In this document: one piece after another, positions 46,926 through 58,480 of the stretch
How positions within the stretch are numbered: position 1 is the first letter of the stretch
Layout of the letters: the number at the start of each line of letters is the position of its first letter
From: Takakia lepidozioides
Taxonomy: Eukaryota; Streptophyta; Takakiopsida; Takakiales; Takakiaceae
Reading direction: 5' to 3'
Assembly (NCBI GenBank): GCA_030704615.1
Contig: CM060731.1
Span: 27,898,001-27,962,000 of the forward strand
Length of the DNA stretch: 64,000 bases
Position numbers and translations under genes: made by a program
Notes under the pieces: generated by a model
The model's input: the letters and a program-made list of their open reading frames with translations, nothing else
What the model was told of the DNA's origin: nothing
Database searches by the model: none

Positions 46926-47597
46926 AAAGTCCACAGCTCTTTACCTTTTGATGTGCTTGAAACTTGAAACTTCTTTTGTAATCTCAATTTAATTTGAGAT
47001 ATAAGTTACAGACCTCTTCAAAATATCTACCTTTTCATATCCAGGTTTTGTAATCTCCCCATTTTCTAATTTTGTCCATTGGCTATCTTGGAGTAAATTA
47101 TGTACATGACCGAGGGAAAGAGTGCGTTAGCAAGCAGTTAGTGAAGCAAGCGTCACTCTCATCTCCTTCTGAACAATCCCTCTCTGTGCAAGAGCAGCAA
47201 GAGCAAAAATGCAGAATGGGACGGTGCGGCCCCTTCGAGATGAAGAAATCGGCCTTCTCTCTGCGCTCCAGGTCCGTCTCGCTTTTGTGAGAGAGAGAGA
47301 GAGAGAGATTTTGTTTGTTCAATCTCTCGGGAGGAATTCATGTGCTCAAGTGTTTTGCAAGTCCCGGAAAATTGGCAGATTTGGTAATTTGTATCGGCAA
47401 GTAAGCTAACCGGGGTACTGGAAGGACTACCTCTACCCTGGAGTCGCTCTAGAAAAGACTTGGAAGATTTTGCAATACCCCTAGCATCCCCATCAAATGG
47501 TAGTCGGGACTTCGACTGAAATGGTGATTGGTAGTCTGTCAAGATTGGGGTGTCTGTGGTCAGGATTATTTTCTCCTCACACTCGGCTGCCTGGTGA
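46926..47597. other. Upstream region of the purple acid phosphatase gene
   Basis: Promoter and leader region of the phosphatase gene. A GA microsatellite lies at 47290-47310. A minus-strand open frame (47159-47761) is antisense to exon 1 and lacks domain features. Confidence 0.45.
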
Positions 47598-50500
47598 ATG
47601 CATTTACATTTGCAGGCATCGACAACGGAGAGCGGCAGTAGGTGGAGTTTTGTAGCGAAAACCGTGGCGGCGATGCTAGTTGGATTTTCCTTGGGATGTG
47701 CGGTGTCCTGGTACACAAGAAGTGAAGAAGTCTCATCACAATCGACAGTGTCCACTGCCACACAAACAAATTATCCTTTAAATTTTTTGGTAATTGGTGA
47801 CTGGGGCCGCAATGGCCACTACAACCAAACTCTGGTAGCCGCTCAGGTATGGAGTTCCTCTTCCAGTCTCATCATCGAATTAGGGCCTACTCGAATAGAA
47901 TGAGGCACCTTGTTTATCAGCTACTTATGTAGTTCTGATTTTTCATGTGGGCTTGCTTTGATGGAGTTTTAAAGCCTGCAGGTGCGTGTTTTAGTAGTGA
48001 CATTGCCTTACTGCTAACAAACTTCACACGGATTCCAGAACTCTGCAGTGCCACTTACACATATACACGACATGTCTGCATGTGGTGGCTGTGTTGATCA
48101 CTCAAAACTTTGTTTGCAGATGGGGAGGATTGGAAAAGAGTTGTGCATAGAGTTTGTGATGTCTACTGGAGACAATTTCTATGAGGCTGGATTAACTGGA
48201 ACTGAAGATCCCAAATTCACCCAGTCATTCACCGACATTTACACAGCCCCGAGCTTGCAAAAGACTTGGTTTACTGGTACTCCTCACAAAGTACTCCTCT
48301 CTCTTTACTCTTTCTCTTTCCCCTAAACCCTGGTGGTTGCGAACCCCCATAAAAGCTCCGGGAGGGTTAGTTTCCCTCAGGGTCAATGGTCGTAAGGCTA
48401 TAGCGAGCCAATTTTCGCTGGGAACGGCGTGCGAACATTCTCTCTCCCCTAGATGCTGTGTTCATTTATTCTTTCTTTGTCAGTGTCTCTCCCACTTATG
48501 CTAAAGATTGCCACTGCAGTTCCCCTGAATTGATTCTGATAGCCCTGTGAATTCCTAAATCTGGGACACTCATGCCTTTTGTTTTTCAGAGGCACACACA
48601 TTACTATCGAGCGATAAAACATAGGAGGCTCTGCAGGCTGTATTTGATAATCAGTTGAAGGTCCTTCAGGAGTTTCTGTCAGAAGGAAAGTACGGAGCAA
48701 CCCATGTTTGTATATTTATTAGTAAAACTGGACGCTTTAAAGCCACCCATCTGACGTTTCTTGTTCAGCAAAGCTGTTATCACTGTCAAAGCAACATGAG
48801 TTATATCTACCGCTTTAGAGCTCTGAACTTTCCCACTCTTTCCAGTCGCTGGATTTTTCAGCGTAAATTGAAACTCCTTTTGGCTGACAATGAGTTACGT
48901 AGAAGAAATGCGTCTCAGGATTCGTTAATTTTCTCTGATGCGAGAACTTGGGGGTGACTGTGGCAGTGTTAGGCAACCATGACTATATGGGGGATGTACT
49001 GGCCCAGCTGGGTGATGTCTTACCACATAGGGACGCACGCTGGTTCTGTCGCCGTGAGTTTCAGATACAATGCCCTCTCTGCAATGGTGAAACTGGTAAG
49101 GACCCAAATGAGATCCATGCACTTGAAATCCTCTGCCCCCACTAAAACCCTTCCTACTCTCTTTAGTGTGTTACTTCTGCAAACTGGACAGGGCGGTTTT
49201 GGTGTGAAGAGGCTAATGCTTCGATTATACCACAAGGGTAATGCAGTTTGCAGGATGTCAATGTGTTCAAATTTGCTAGTTTTCTTCAGATTGTATCCAG
49301 TTGTTGACACTCTGAATAATACTATCAAACCAGCTTGAGCTTGGCATGAGACAGAGTAGCTGATGTATTTGGGCATGGCTGCCATTAATGCAGTCGTTCT
49401 TTTAGTGGTGCATATTCCCTAGTGATAAATGTGATTGAAATTTGACCAGGAAAGTGTGAAACTTTTGTGGAGTTCTTCTTCATTGATACAACGCCATTTG
49501 TGAATGAATACTGGGATCCAACAACTGTCCGGGCATTTGATTGGAGGGGTCTGGCTCCCCGGAAAGAGCAGCTGCAGTTACAACTCAAGGTCTTCCTCCC
49601 TTCTCTCCATGGCTTTGGGCAGCATTTTTTCTCTTTCCCATTCCAGAAGTATGCCTCTGTTGGATGTCACTCATTGCAAAGGCGGAGAGGCTTGATTGGC
49701 TGAAGTCAGATGTCTCACAGGACAATTGCAGTGCTTTTGACAGTTGTTCAGCACTTGCCTGACCACCATAGCCAATGAAGCTGTTTGGTAGGTGTCTCGT
49801 GGTGCCAGTCTCTTTATCCCTTTCCTCTTCCTTCCCTCTCTTCCTCTTTTCTCTTGCACACAAGCCCCATGCATGAGGATCCATGGCTTGATGTATGAAC
49901 AGAATCTGAGTCAAGCACTAGAGAAGTCCACAGCAGCATGGAAGATCGTTGTGGGGCATCACACAATTCGGAGCCTTGGCAAACATGGCGGTGTGCAGGA
50001 GCTTGTTGATCAAGTTCTTCCTGTTCTTGAGGTGAGAGCCAAACTCAATGTCTCCTGTCTGTTGAGCCTGTGCCATGGTCTTTGGTATTTCATATGTATG
50101 AGTTTATAAAAGAGGAAGAGAGATTTTGGGACTGACATCTGGCAGTTAGATGTCTTGTCATGTGGGTCCAATGTCTACAACCTTTCTTACTACCTTATTC
50201 CATCAGATGAGGGGTCCTTCTGAAGGCTCTGGAAAAGGTCTCACTCGTTTTAAATCTCCTGCTGTCTCTTCAGTCTGATTGAAACCAGCTGTGTGCGGCT
50301 GTGGCAGGCACAGAAAGTAGACCTTTATATCAATGGACATGATCATTGCCTTCAATACATTAAACGGCCCGACAGGTAACTATTGTTACCCCTTTGGCCA
50401 AGCTTATGCATTTGTAGATAGGGGTTGTGTCATATGTAGGAGCACTTGATTCTTTAGGTTAGATATCACAAAAGAGAATTTCTGGACTGGATTGTTGTGC

Positions 50501-50885
50501 ATGGTTGTGCATGGGCCTTATGTTGCCAGCACAGAGTGTTGGATCTGCCAAAGTAACCATCGAAATCCTGATGTCATTCCTGTAAAGCCTGTAACTTGTG
50601 GGTGCATATCCATGTGATAAATGCACACTGACACTAGTTTATCATTGGTGCAGTAATGTTCATTTTATCACAAGTGGAGCTGGATCAAAAGCATGGCAAG
50701 GGATTCAACCTTCAAGGAAACTTGATGGCCTTCAATTTGCATATGATGGGCAGGGTTTTGTCTCCATTTCAATGGCTGCTAAATCTCTACGCCTTGAATT
50801 CCATGACGGACTTGGCAACTCTCTCCACACTGTACAATTGACAAAAACTAAACTTTCAAACAGCAGAGATAGTTCAGACATTTGA
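47598..50885 (+). CDS. Purple acid phosphatase, small plant type (PAP17-like)
   Basis: Seven exons: 47598-47846, 48120-48276, 48967-49086, 49450-49589, 49903-50031, 50308-50375, 50654-50885; all GT-AG, phases fit, 364 residues. A hydrophobic segment at about residues 20-38 is a signal peptide or signal anchor. The five metal-ligand motifs of the Fe-Me purple acid phosphatase fold are complete: GDWG 67-70, GDNFY 100-104, GNHD 138-141, VVGHH 238-242, GHDH 275-278. The family hydrolyses phosphomonoesters at acid pH, often secreted or vacuolar, and is commonly induced by phosphate starvation; regulation is not visible here. Length fits the small (about 35 kDa) class. Intron 2 holds a weak repeat match (48340-48430). 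Confidence 0.95.
48340..48430 (+). repeat. Possible LINE-tail-like repeat in PAP intron 2
   Basis: CAGGGTCAATGGTCGTAAGG(CTATAGC) resembles the LINE end CGGGGTCAATGGCCACAAGG(CTACGC), but the flanks differ from the other copies. It may be a diverged member or a different repeat family. Confidence 0.35.
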
Positions 50886-51764
50886 CATGTATCTGCAACC
50901 AATTGAGCAGCTAGCATAGATTACAGGGGGTTAGTCACTAATGAGGCGGTCATCCTCAGCCAGTTAAATTTCTGAGTGTCGGTTTCTCAATCATAAACTC
51001 CATCAAGTTTAGCAAAATCTATGACATTAAGCCACCCATGTAGCTTCCTTAAAAATTCAATTGTACTTGCTCGAAGTCCTCTGCTGAGTGTTTGGTGAAT
51101 GGTTACCTGATGGTCCGTATTACACATATCTACAGTGAGGACCTATCATTTGCTAAATCATCATGGTGAAAGGGAGATAACCAATCTAGATATTTATCCG
51201 AGTCTTCACTTTTGAGCCACTCTGCGTTCTGTATCCTAAACAAAAGCAACCAAAGACAATCATCAGCTATTTTAGCATCCAACCTTTTTCAGATCTATGA
51301 ACATCCCAGGTCCATCTTCCGAGTCCATTCCTTAGAAGATAATCAAACCGTATTAAAGTTGAAGTCAAGATTGTAGCAAGATAGCACTAAGACTAAAAAG
51401 AAAGAGCTTGACCTCAAGTTGGCCATTTACCCGAGGCTGATGAATCCATTGTCTGATCCATGTAGACGTAGGCTACCGTACCACCACAACCTGGCATGCG
51501 CTCTATGCCATTACAGAGGTTTTCGAAACCTGGACTTGACATTATCCTACAAAGCATGAGCCCTCTACCTTCCATAGATGAGAGAAATTCAGAGACCAGG
51601 GCGGAAGAGTGGTTGACATTCAGGTCTGTGGAAGCTCGGGAAAAGGAGAGGGAATTTACTGAGAGAAGCTTTGCTTGCGGCATCATTGTGACAATTGATC
51701 CCATCTGGTAGGCACTGACAGGTGGGCCAAGAGACAGCAAGATGTGAGAGGCGGCCCATACCAG
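50886..51764. other. Spacer between convergent PAP and At4g14100-like genes
   Basis: Holds the 3' ends of two convergent transcripts. No further gene recognised; the minus-strand open frame 51414-51740 lacks domain signals. Confidence 0.5.
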
Positions 51765-52613
51765 TCACGATTGCTCTGCGATAGGCATCGACGGATCCCC
51801 ACCACAGTACTCAGGAAGTTCGAACAGGTCCGCATTCGGCTTGCCCAGAGCAAAAGAGGTCGACACAAACACATAGGTTAGTCTGGGGTCGGGGAAAACA
51901 AAAACGGCAGGGACTCCTCCCTCCACAGTTTCGTAGTAAACATGCATTGTTGGAAGGTATGTGAATGTATTGCAAAGCACCCCATTGATCTTCTCCACTC
52001 CTGCAAACTCTCCTTGGACTGTCCAATCCGGCGGGAGCGAACCCACGTCAGGATTATCGAGCGTACATTGCTTCAGAGACGGGATCATGTGATAAGTCCC
52101 GCTGGGATTGAAGAGATAACGACATTCGTCCTCTGTTCCCAGTCCAAGGCAAACGGCTGAGCCGGGTCCATGGATAATCAACTGTCTCTTTTTCGACCAA
52201 TCATACGCCAGGAATCCCTTTGCCGTCCCATTCAAAGTAGTGAAAGAGATTGTAAACTCCGAGGGCCAAGCTGTTGCTGTTGGTGAACTCTTGGTTGCAT
52301 CTACAGACTGATGTAAGTGATTGAGCTGCACACCTTCCACATTTCTCAGGTCTACTGGAGATTGGATCAAGACCTGTGGTTGTCGTTGAGTCAGACGGTC
52401 TGTAGAGGTCACAGTTAGAGAGTTTTGTCGAAACTTGACATACTCTTCCGATTTCACCACAACCCTTTTGGATATAAGAGGAGCCAATTGCTCGGGTGTG
52501 AGCACCTGAGCTGTGACAGAGGGGAGGACTTCACTGAAGCCAATAACTGCAGACAGAGAGAAGACGAGGACAGACAGGATATACCAAACTGGAAGTCTCT
52601 CCAAGGTGGCCAT
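51765..52613 (-). CDS. Secreted protein of unknown function, At4g14100-like
   Basis: Intronless frame of 282 residues with ATG at 52613 and TGA at 51765. An N-terminal hydrophobic stretch (about residues 9-26, ILSVLVFSLSAVIGF) looks like a signal peptide. The body resembles the plant family typified by Arabidopsis At4g14100: a WP-F start block (WPSEFTISF), then YDW, a central cysteine pair, WTVQGEFAGVEKINGVLCNTF, and YYETVEGGVPAVFVF. Biochemical function of the family is not known to me. It is divergent to the prohibitin gene, with 414 bp between the start codons. Confidence 0.8.
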   Translation of the reverse strand: MATLERLPVWYILSVLVFSLSAVIGFSEVLPSVTAQVLTPEQLAPLISKRVVVKSEEYVKFRQNSLTVTSTDRLTQRQPQVLIQSPVDLRNVEGVQLNHLHQSVDATKSSPTATAWPSEFTISFTTLNGTAKGFLAYDWSKKRQLIIHGPGSAVCLGLGTEDECRYLFNPSGTYHMIPSLKQCTLDNPDVGSLPPDWTVQGEFAGVEKINGVLCNTFTYLPTMHVYYETVEGGVPAVFVFPDPRLTYVFVSTSFALGKPNADLFELPEYCGGDPSMPIAEQS

Positions 52614-53027
52614 ACTTGAAACCCGGCAGAGCAGCTTAGTTGCAGATCTCTAAGACCATGGCCCTCCACCTGAAAACCCACCTCCCCAAATACAAATTCC
52701 ACATCCCCCGAGACGATGTGCTGCTAAAAAACGGAAAGAAACGGAAAGAAAACGTGATGCCGAAGATTGTGGCAGCGAGACTTAGTGAGGACAGAGTGAT
52801 GGTACGCTGTCGTGGAGCCACGTTGTGTTGACGCAGGCCCACCAGGGATGGGCTCGTACTGAGACTGGGATGAATGCATGATGCCACATCCGCCATGACA
52901 GGTTTAGGGTTTGAAGGAAGAGGGTTTTGGAGGTCGTTGCTGAATGTGGGTATTCTGAAGAAAGCAAGGTTTCATGAATTATGTGTGTCTGCGCGCTTGA
53001 GATTGCATACTGTGAAGAGCTGTGAGG
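52614..53027. promoter_or_regulatory. Divergent promoter region of the secreted-protein and prohibitin genes
   Basis: Only 414 bp separate two ATGs pointing away from each other, so both promoters must share this stretch or reach into each other's leader. I see no convincing TATA box. It contains a direct repeat, AACGGAAAGAAACGGAAAGAA, at about 52730-52750. Confidence 0.6.
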
Positions 53028-53870
53028 ATGAGTACTCCCAGAGCAGTAAATCTGTTGACGAATGTGGCGAGGGCGGCCATCGCCCTCGGGTTGGGAGGGA
53101 GTGTGGCCAATGCGGCGCTGTATACTGTGGATGGAGGCCACCAGGCTGTGCTGTTTGACAGATTCAGAGGAGTGTTGGAGGAGACGGCGGGTGAGGGCAC
53201 CCATTTTTTGGTTCCAGTGTTGCAGAAGCCTTACATTTTTGACATCCGCACGAGACCTCGGTCCATCACGTCTGTCACGGGGACTAAGGATTTGCAGATG
53301 GTGAACCTGACCCTGCGGGTTCTCTCAAAGCCTGATCCGGATCAGCTACCCACGATTTTCAAGACGTTGGGGATTGATTACGATGAGCGAGTGCTTCCGT
53401 CAATTGGGAACGAGGTGTTGAAAGCTGTCGTTGCACAGTTCAATGCCGACCAGCTCTTGACCGAGCGACCACACGTATCTGCACTCGTGCGCGAAGCCCT
53501 GATCAAGAGAGCCAAGGACTTCAATCTCCTGCTGGACGATGTTGCCATTACGCACTTGTCGTATGGGGCGGAATTCTCCCGAGCCGTGGAGCAGAAGCAA
53601 GTTGCACAGCAGGAAGCTGAGCGGTCCAAGTTCGTGGTGGCCAAGGCGGAGCAGGAGAGGAGAGCGGCCATCATACGTGCTGAGGGCGAGAGCGAGGCTG
53701 CAAAGCTGATCTCAGATGCAACTGCAGGGGCTGGCACTGGCCTCATCGAACTTCGGCGGATTGAAGCTTCCAGAGAGATTGCAGGCACCCTTGGCAAGAC
53801 CCGGAATGTGGTGTATCTGCCTGCGGGAAACAACATGCTGTTGGGGATTAATCCCTCTTTGACGAATTAA
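53028..53870 (+). CDS. PHB: Prohibitin (PHB1 type)
   Basis: Intronless gene of 280 residues; ATG at 53028, TAA at 53868. A hydrophobic N-terminal anchor (about residues 12-32) is followed by the SPFH/prohibitin domain ([46 protein letters not shown]) and a coiled coil ([31 protein letters not shown]). Length and composition are typical. Prohibitins form ring complexes of PHB1 and PHB2 in the inner mitochondrial membrane, scaffolding m-AAA protease and respiratory assemblies. The sequence groups with the PHB1 type (plant PHB3/PHB4), judged by the N terminus and the LPAGNN ending. The divergent neighbour suggests a shared regulatory region. Confidence 0.97.
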   Translation: MSTPRAVNLLTNVARAAIALGLGGSVANAALYTVDGGHQAVLFDRFRGVLEETAGEGTHFLVPVLQKPYIFDIRTRPRSITSVTGTKDLQMVNLTLRVLSKPDPDQLPTIFKTLGIDYDERVLPSIGNEVLKAVVAQFNADQLLTERPHVSALVREALIKRAKDFNLLLDDVAITHLSYGAEFSRAVEQKQVAQQEAERSKFVVAKAEQERRAAIIRAEGESEAAKLISDATAGAGTGLIELRRIEASREIAGTLGKTRNVVYLPAGNNMLLGINPSLTN

Positions 53871-54527
53871 ATTCATGTAGGTTCTCGTGACAGTTTTGAT
53901 TTCGGGTCTGATCACAGTACTGGCCCTGGGGATGTCAGTATCGGTATGATGTTCACAGTCTGGTTGCATATGAAAGCGAATTGAGGCTTTAGCTGCATGG
54001 GGCGTAATTTTCTTCTTACTTTCTAGCAGTGTGAAGGTTTTAGCGAGGGCAACTTTATTGACATGGCACACTGCACTAGTTTCAGTGAGTGAATGATTGC
54101 CGAGACTCTTGCGAAAGATTGTTACGAACATTGGATTGATTGTTACGAACATGGGATTGGATTGCGATGCTCTCTCTCTCTCTCGATCTCCATATTCACT
54201 AATAGATCAGCTTGTAAATCAGAGTGTGAGAGAGATGGCAATGTAAAGACATCACAAGAATACTCTCCAGCTTTGATATCTTCATTCAGGCAATGTCAAA
54301 ACGACAAAACACACCACATCGAGTCACACAGAAACACACACACACAGCACTCTCTCTTTCCCTCTTGTAGACCTAAAAAAATCTTTTCTTTCTTTCTTTC
54401 TTAGGTGGTCTTCTTGTTCTAAATTGTCTCCTGGGTCCATGGACACTCTCTCTTTCAATAATTTATGTCTGGTGCATCAACTTATTCCTGGGAGCCCATC
54501 TACCACAACACTTTTGAAGGGACAAAG
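53871..54527. other. Downstream spacer of prohibitin
   Basis: Contains the prohibitin 3' end and pyrimidine-rich microsatellites (54172-54186, 54388-54403), plus a direct repeat of GATTGTTACGAACAT (about 54117-54150). No gene recognised. Confidence 0.5.
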
Positions 54528-54850
54528 CTAAGGATCTGGCAGTGTACCTGCCCTCCAAGCCTCATCATCATCTTCAGGGACATCACTGCCATCTTCATTA
54601 ACATCTTCCTCATCTTCATTAACATCTTCCTCCTCATCCACTGGAGGTATTAGTTTAGCTTTGCTTCTGGTAACTATCATTGTACTTACTTCTGGTACGA
54701 AACATGGCCTAATCATGTGAGCTGCCACTACTGGGCCTTCATTCACAGGAGCTCTCATCTCATTCTGGTGCCGGATCCAGAATGGACAGGCTGCTTTGCG
54801 ATGTCCTGCCTGGTTACAATAGTAACACAATTCTTCACCATTGGGTCCTC
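54528..54850 (-). pseudogene. Zinc-knuckle (gag-like) fragment
   Basis: Minus-strand frame of about 105 residues with a CCHC knuckle CYYCNQAGHRKAAC (C-x2-C-x4-H-x4-C), followed by a short basic stretch (VTRSKAK) and an acidic tail of D/E/N repeats. This arrangement fits the end of a retrotransposon gag. No ATG precedes the knuckle and no other retrotransposon domain is found nearby, so I take it as a remnant. A cellular zinc-knuckle protein fragment is possible. Confidence 0.5.
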
Positions 54851-55102
54851 GTCCTTGATCTTGAACCCATCAACCAGCGGGTCTACAGAAGCTGATGGTC
54901 CCATGTGAGTTTTGACGGTCTATTAGCCACAATTTATTATTCCCTGTAATTTTGCATCGGGGTGCTAGAATCTACTGGTTCTGTCGTACAACACTTTGAT
55001 GAGGGGAAGATGAAATTTATTGTTTTCATTTCTCTTTTTTTCCTTCTCTCTCAGCCCTTCCCCCCACAGTGTAGTGCAACTGCACATATGATGCAAGGTA
55101 TA

Positions 55103-55866
55103 AGAGCATCCCCACCCTTGAGCTCGAAAGACTCCCTGTAACGCCAAAATTACGTGATTGATTCAGGGCTTGTTGGGTTCTGTGGCGAGGCAGCCCTTCT
55201 TAGTACAGATCCCTGCAAATTATCCTCTTCCTCACTATCATGTGTATCAGAAGATACACCACAGTTTCATGTGAACTTTCAGAAGAATCTGACACTAATA
55301 CCACTGGTGGTGGGGATGAGGGAACAAACGACTGGTGCTGGTTACAACTACCTCCATGGAGGTAGTTTGTAACTAGTCTCATGCAGGTAGTTCAGCTTGG
55401 TTTTGCAACTACCTTCATCTAGAAAATCCTAAAACTACCTGCATAGAGGTAGTTGAAAATTTCATATGCCAAAAAAATTCTACGTCCTCGGCGCATGGAG
55501 GTAGTTTGCTCCTATGAGATGGTGGGCGCATTGCCTCACCAGCCGAGGCCACACAAATGGAGGTAGTTTGCTCCTATATTAATGAGACAGTGGGCCCTAT
55601 TGCCTGACAAGCCTCATTAGGACAAGGCCATACAAAATTCTGAGCCCAATCTTGGGGCGTTGAGCGATGATATCATATCTCTTGACCTCACAAATTTAAT
55701 GTATAGTGGTTGGCGGGGTCCTATATGCTTGGCAGAAGTGCCATGCGCGAGGGAGATTTAAGGCGGGGCCTGGAACAAATCTACCAGGCTGAGGCACTGA
55801 CCTTGGAGCAACCTCGCAGCCTTTTTAGGACCCCGCCAAGCTAGAGTGACACCGTGGAGATGCTCT
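55103..55866. mobile_element. TIR element with AGAGCATCYCCAC ends
   Basis: Left end AGAGCATCCCCACC at 55103-55116 and right end GTGGAGATGCTCT at 55854-55866 are inverted copies with one difference. There is no transposase frame between them. A second left-type end (AGAGCATCCCCACCC) starts at 55868, so two elements may be abutted. Similar ends are known from plant hAT-like MITEs. Confidence 0.6.
55346..55570. repeat. Array of ACTACCT/AGGTAGT palindromic motifs
   Basis: A perfect 22-bp palindrome lies at 55346-55367 (AACTACCTCCATGGAGGTAG then TT). Further AACTACCT or AGGTAGTT units lie near 55386, 55408, 55433, 55449, 55498 and 55561 in both orientations. The last two are part of longer direct copies (ATGGAGGTAGTTTGCTCCTA ...). 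All are inside the TIR element. Confidence 0.8.
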
Positions 55867-55867
55867 T

Positions 55868-56440
55868 AGAGCATCCCCACCCTGCACTGACCCCAACGCG
55901 CTAACGGAATATCATAGTGTGGTGGGCGGGAAAACATCCACACCCTTGCACTGAACCCTATATCCCATGAAAAGCGGGCACTGAATATCATTCCGGAACC
56001 CGAGCGCCGTATTCAGGCCCCGAATACGCCCATGAATCCGACCAACCCATGTCTAGCGCGTGTCAGCAGCTTGGCAATGAGCATGGCCCCTCCTGCCAAT
56101 GGCAGCCAAGCTGCACGGGGATAGCATGGGAGATTGGGGGTTCAAACCTAACTATGACTTGACCAGAAGGTTTCAGTTGGAGTGGGTAGCAAAGTTGCCA
56201 TAGGCTAAGGGTCAGCTTGCAGCAGATGACAAGTCTTTATCTTGTGAGATGCCAGATTTGCTCCACTATCAGCCAGTCTCCCAAAGTCATGGCCCACAAA
56301 TAAAACACCCTAATCAAGCGTGAGGGAAGAGGAGGGCAGAGAAGGATATGCCCAAGTAGAAAGTAAAGAAATGGGAGTGGTACATTACTGTTGATTGCAA
56401 GCATAAAAAGAATGTTGCATTGTAAGTCTATTTTCGTGCT
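55868..56440. other. Spacer left of the hAT-like relic
   Basis: Begins with AGAGCATCCCCACCCTGCAC, a TIR-like end whose partner was not found. ACCCTTGCACTGAACCCTAT at about 55947 echoes CACCCTGCACTGACCCC at 55878. No gene recognised. Confidence 0.45.
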
Positions 56441-58480
56441 CCTACCACTGTTTTGGAGCAGATAGTTATGACAAACAAAACTGAGAGGGATAGAAAGAGG
56501 GTTCAATTTGCTATTGTACTCCATGTGCTTTCTGATGGATGTCCAATGATTAAGTATGAGATCAGAATGCAGAGTTTGTTTGTCTTTTTTGAGGTCCAGA
56601 ACAACCCAAGGATGCATTGGAGTGACACATCGGGTTGGATAATGGCCGAGTTCATGCACATTGAAGTGAAGGATGTTATGTTGTCATGTGTGAAGGCTGC
56701 CAAATATGTGGCACTGACCTGTGATCAGGTCACAAATGTGGATAATGGCTCTTGAATAAGCATACATGCCTACATTATGCAAAAGTGGGTAAAGAGTCCT
56801 CATGATGATCTCCCTTCAGAGAATTGTGGATAGGTCAGGGGCTGATAACTTGACAGTTGTTATCATGGATGCTTTGAGGAAAGGTGGAGGACTTTCAGAT
56901 AGTGGTATAGCTGGGAAATTGCTGTGTTTTCGGGCTGATGGGGTCAGTACCTTTCAAGGCATGACGAATGGGGTTACCAAACATATTGCTTCAAAGCATG
57001 CGCCATTCTCTATGGAGTCCTGGATTGCATGGCTCGTAGGTGCAATCTGGCATTATCTCAATTAGGGATTTTTAGTAGTATTGAAGCTTTGCTTCCAATC
57101 TGCCATGCCTATTTTGCCCACATCCCCAAGAGACATTTGGAGTTCAGTAAACTTGCAATCATGATGGAAACAAAAGGTCTGAAAATGCTGAAGAATGTGA
57201 AAACATGGTGGGTTTCGATCATTGAGCCGCTCAAGAGGATTTTGGCCGAATATGGACCCCTACTGGCCAAAATGAAGTTTGACAGTGTTGATAACAAGCT
57301 GGCTAAGGTGAGCAGTACCTGTAACCCATGTTTTGTTTATATGTCTTTTCCGGTATGTATTGTGGCATTTGCACATTCTAAAGTGGTTTGTTGTTGTGGC
57401 ATGTGGCAGACCTTGCTGGTTTTGTTATATGGCCCATATACTTTGTTGGGTATGTGTTGTATTTTTTATCTTCTTGAGAGCATTGATTGCCTGGTGCAGT
57501 TTGCACAATCCAGGAATGCTTTCATTTTTGACATGGTTGCAGTAATTAAGATTTGTCAAGGCCAACTATATTCTTTGTACAATGACCGGGCCACTTGCAT
57601 TTGCAAGTGACAAGTTTCTGGTCATTTAAGAGCTTGTTGGATTGTAGCCATGAGACAATTCACCTTAAGTGGGTGACTGACATGAATGACAACTCGCACC
57701 AATTGGCTTTCATTGTGAATGGTGAGCACATTTGGGCTAACCATGTGAGTGGTGCAAACGTACCTAATACCAATGTGGCTACCCGTTGGGCCAATGGCTG
57801 TGTGGAGACTGAAGCTGCCAATGCTTTTGATGAGGGAGCCCCACAGGTTCCGAATAACTATGTTAACAAGGATGCATGGAACCTTTTCATGGCGCACGTT
57901 AGGAGCGAGTGTTCAGGTGATACTTAACCAGCCCCAACAGCCTCAACAGGCAGTGCTTGATGCCATGGGTATAATTTACCCACAATACTGGTTGCAAGTA
58001 GGCTGTGATGAGAGTTTTCCAAAGCACCTTGATGTGTTGAAGAATTGGTATGGTGAAGCATATGTCTTTAGCACGGGGGTAGTAGTGCTGGGCCTGCTTA
58101 ATCGCTGGGACCTTGAAAGGTATGTTTAAGTTGTGTATGAAAAACAATGCCTTGGCTGCCACGCCCCTTTTGACATCAATGCTCTCACCAAGATTTGGAG
58201 AACTATTGATGTCTCTAGAGTATTAGCTCATTCGTTCCGGAAGTATGTGAAGCTTGCAGAAATTGCCATGGTGCATGTGTTTGGGCAGCATTGAGGATGA
58301 GCGGTGCTTTTTCTCTTTGTCATTTTTGAAAAACAAGTTGTGGTCTGGTTTGGATCCGCATTTGCCGGTGGTCGTGGGAATGTATGGCCAGAAGATCTTT
58401 GGCCTTGAGGATTTTCCCTTATATGATGCCTGTTTGACAAGTGGAGCGGAGCTGTGCCACGTGGGCATTACAGAGTCTCC
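56440..58480 (+). pseudogene. hAT-like transposase (ZNF862/DUF4371-type), broken
   Basis: Plus-strand pieces in the order of a hAT-superfamily transposase: KRVQFAIVLHVLSDGCPMI, NPRMHWSDTSGWIMAEFM, YVALTCDQVTNVDNGS, DNLTVVIMDALRKGGGLSD, GKLLCFRADGVSTFQGM-NGV, HIPKRHLEFSKLAIMMETKG, and the dimerisation end LAEIAMVHVFGSIEDERCF, FLKNKL, GMYGQKIFGLEDFPLYDAC. An in-frame TGA replaces a tryptophan near 56754, a shift occurs near 56800 and another near 57030. Later stops (about 57608, 57926, 58128) separate further pieces. No N-terminal zinc finger was found. It is an inactive relic of a cut-and-paste transposon or of a gene derived from one. Confidence 0.8.

Noticed and set aside
47159-47761. Minus-strand frame of 200 codons near PAP exon 1
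   Set aside because: Antisense to the confident phosphatase exon; no domain.
53022-53027. Prohibitin start at 53022
   Set aside because: The codon is GTG; the ATG at 53028 is the first in frame and fits the usual N terminus.
53378-53836. Minus-strand frame of 152 codons
   Set aside because: Shadow of the prohibitin gene on the opposite strand.
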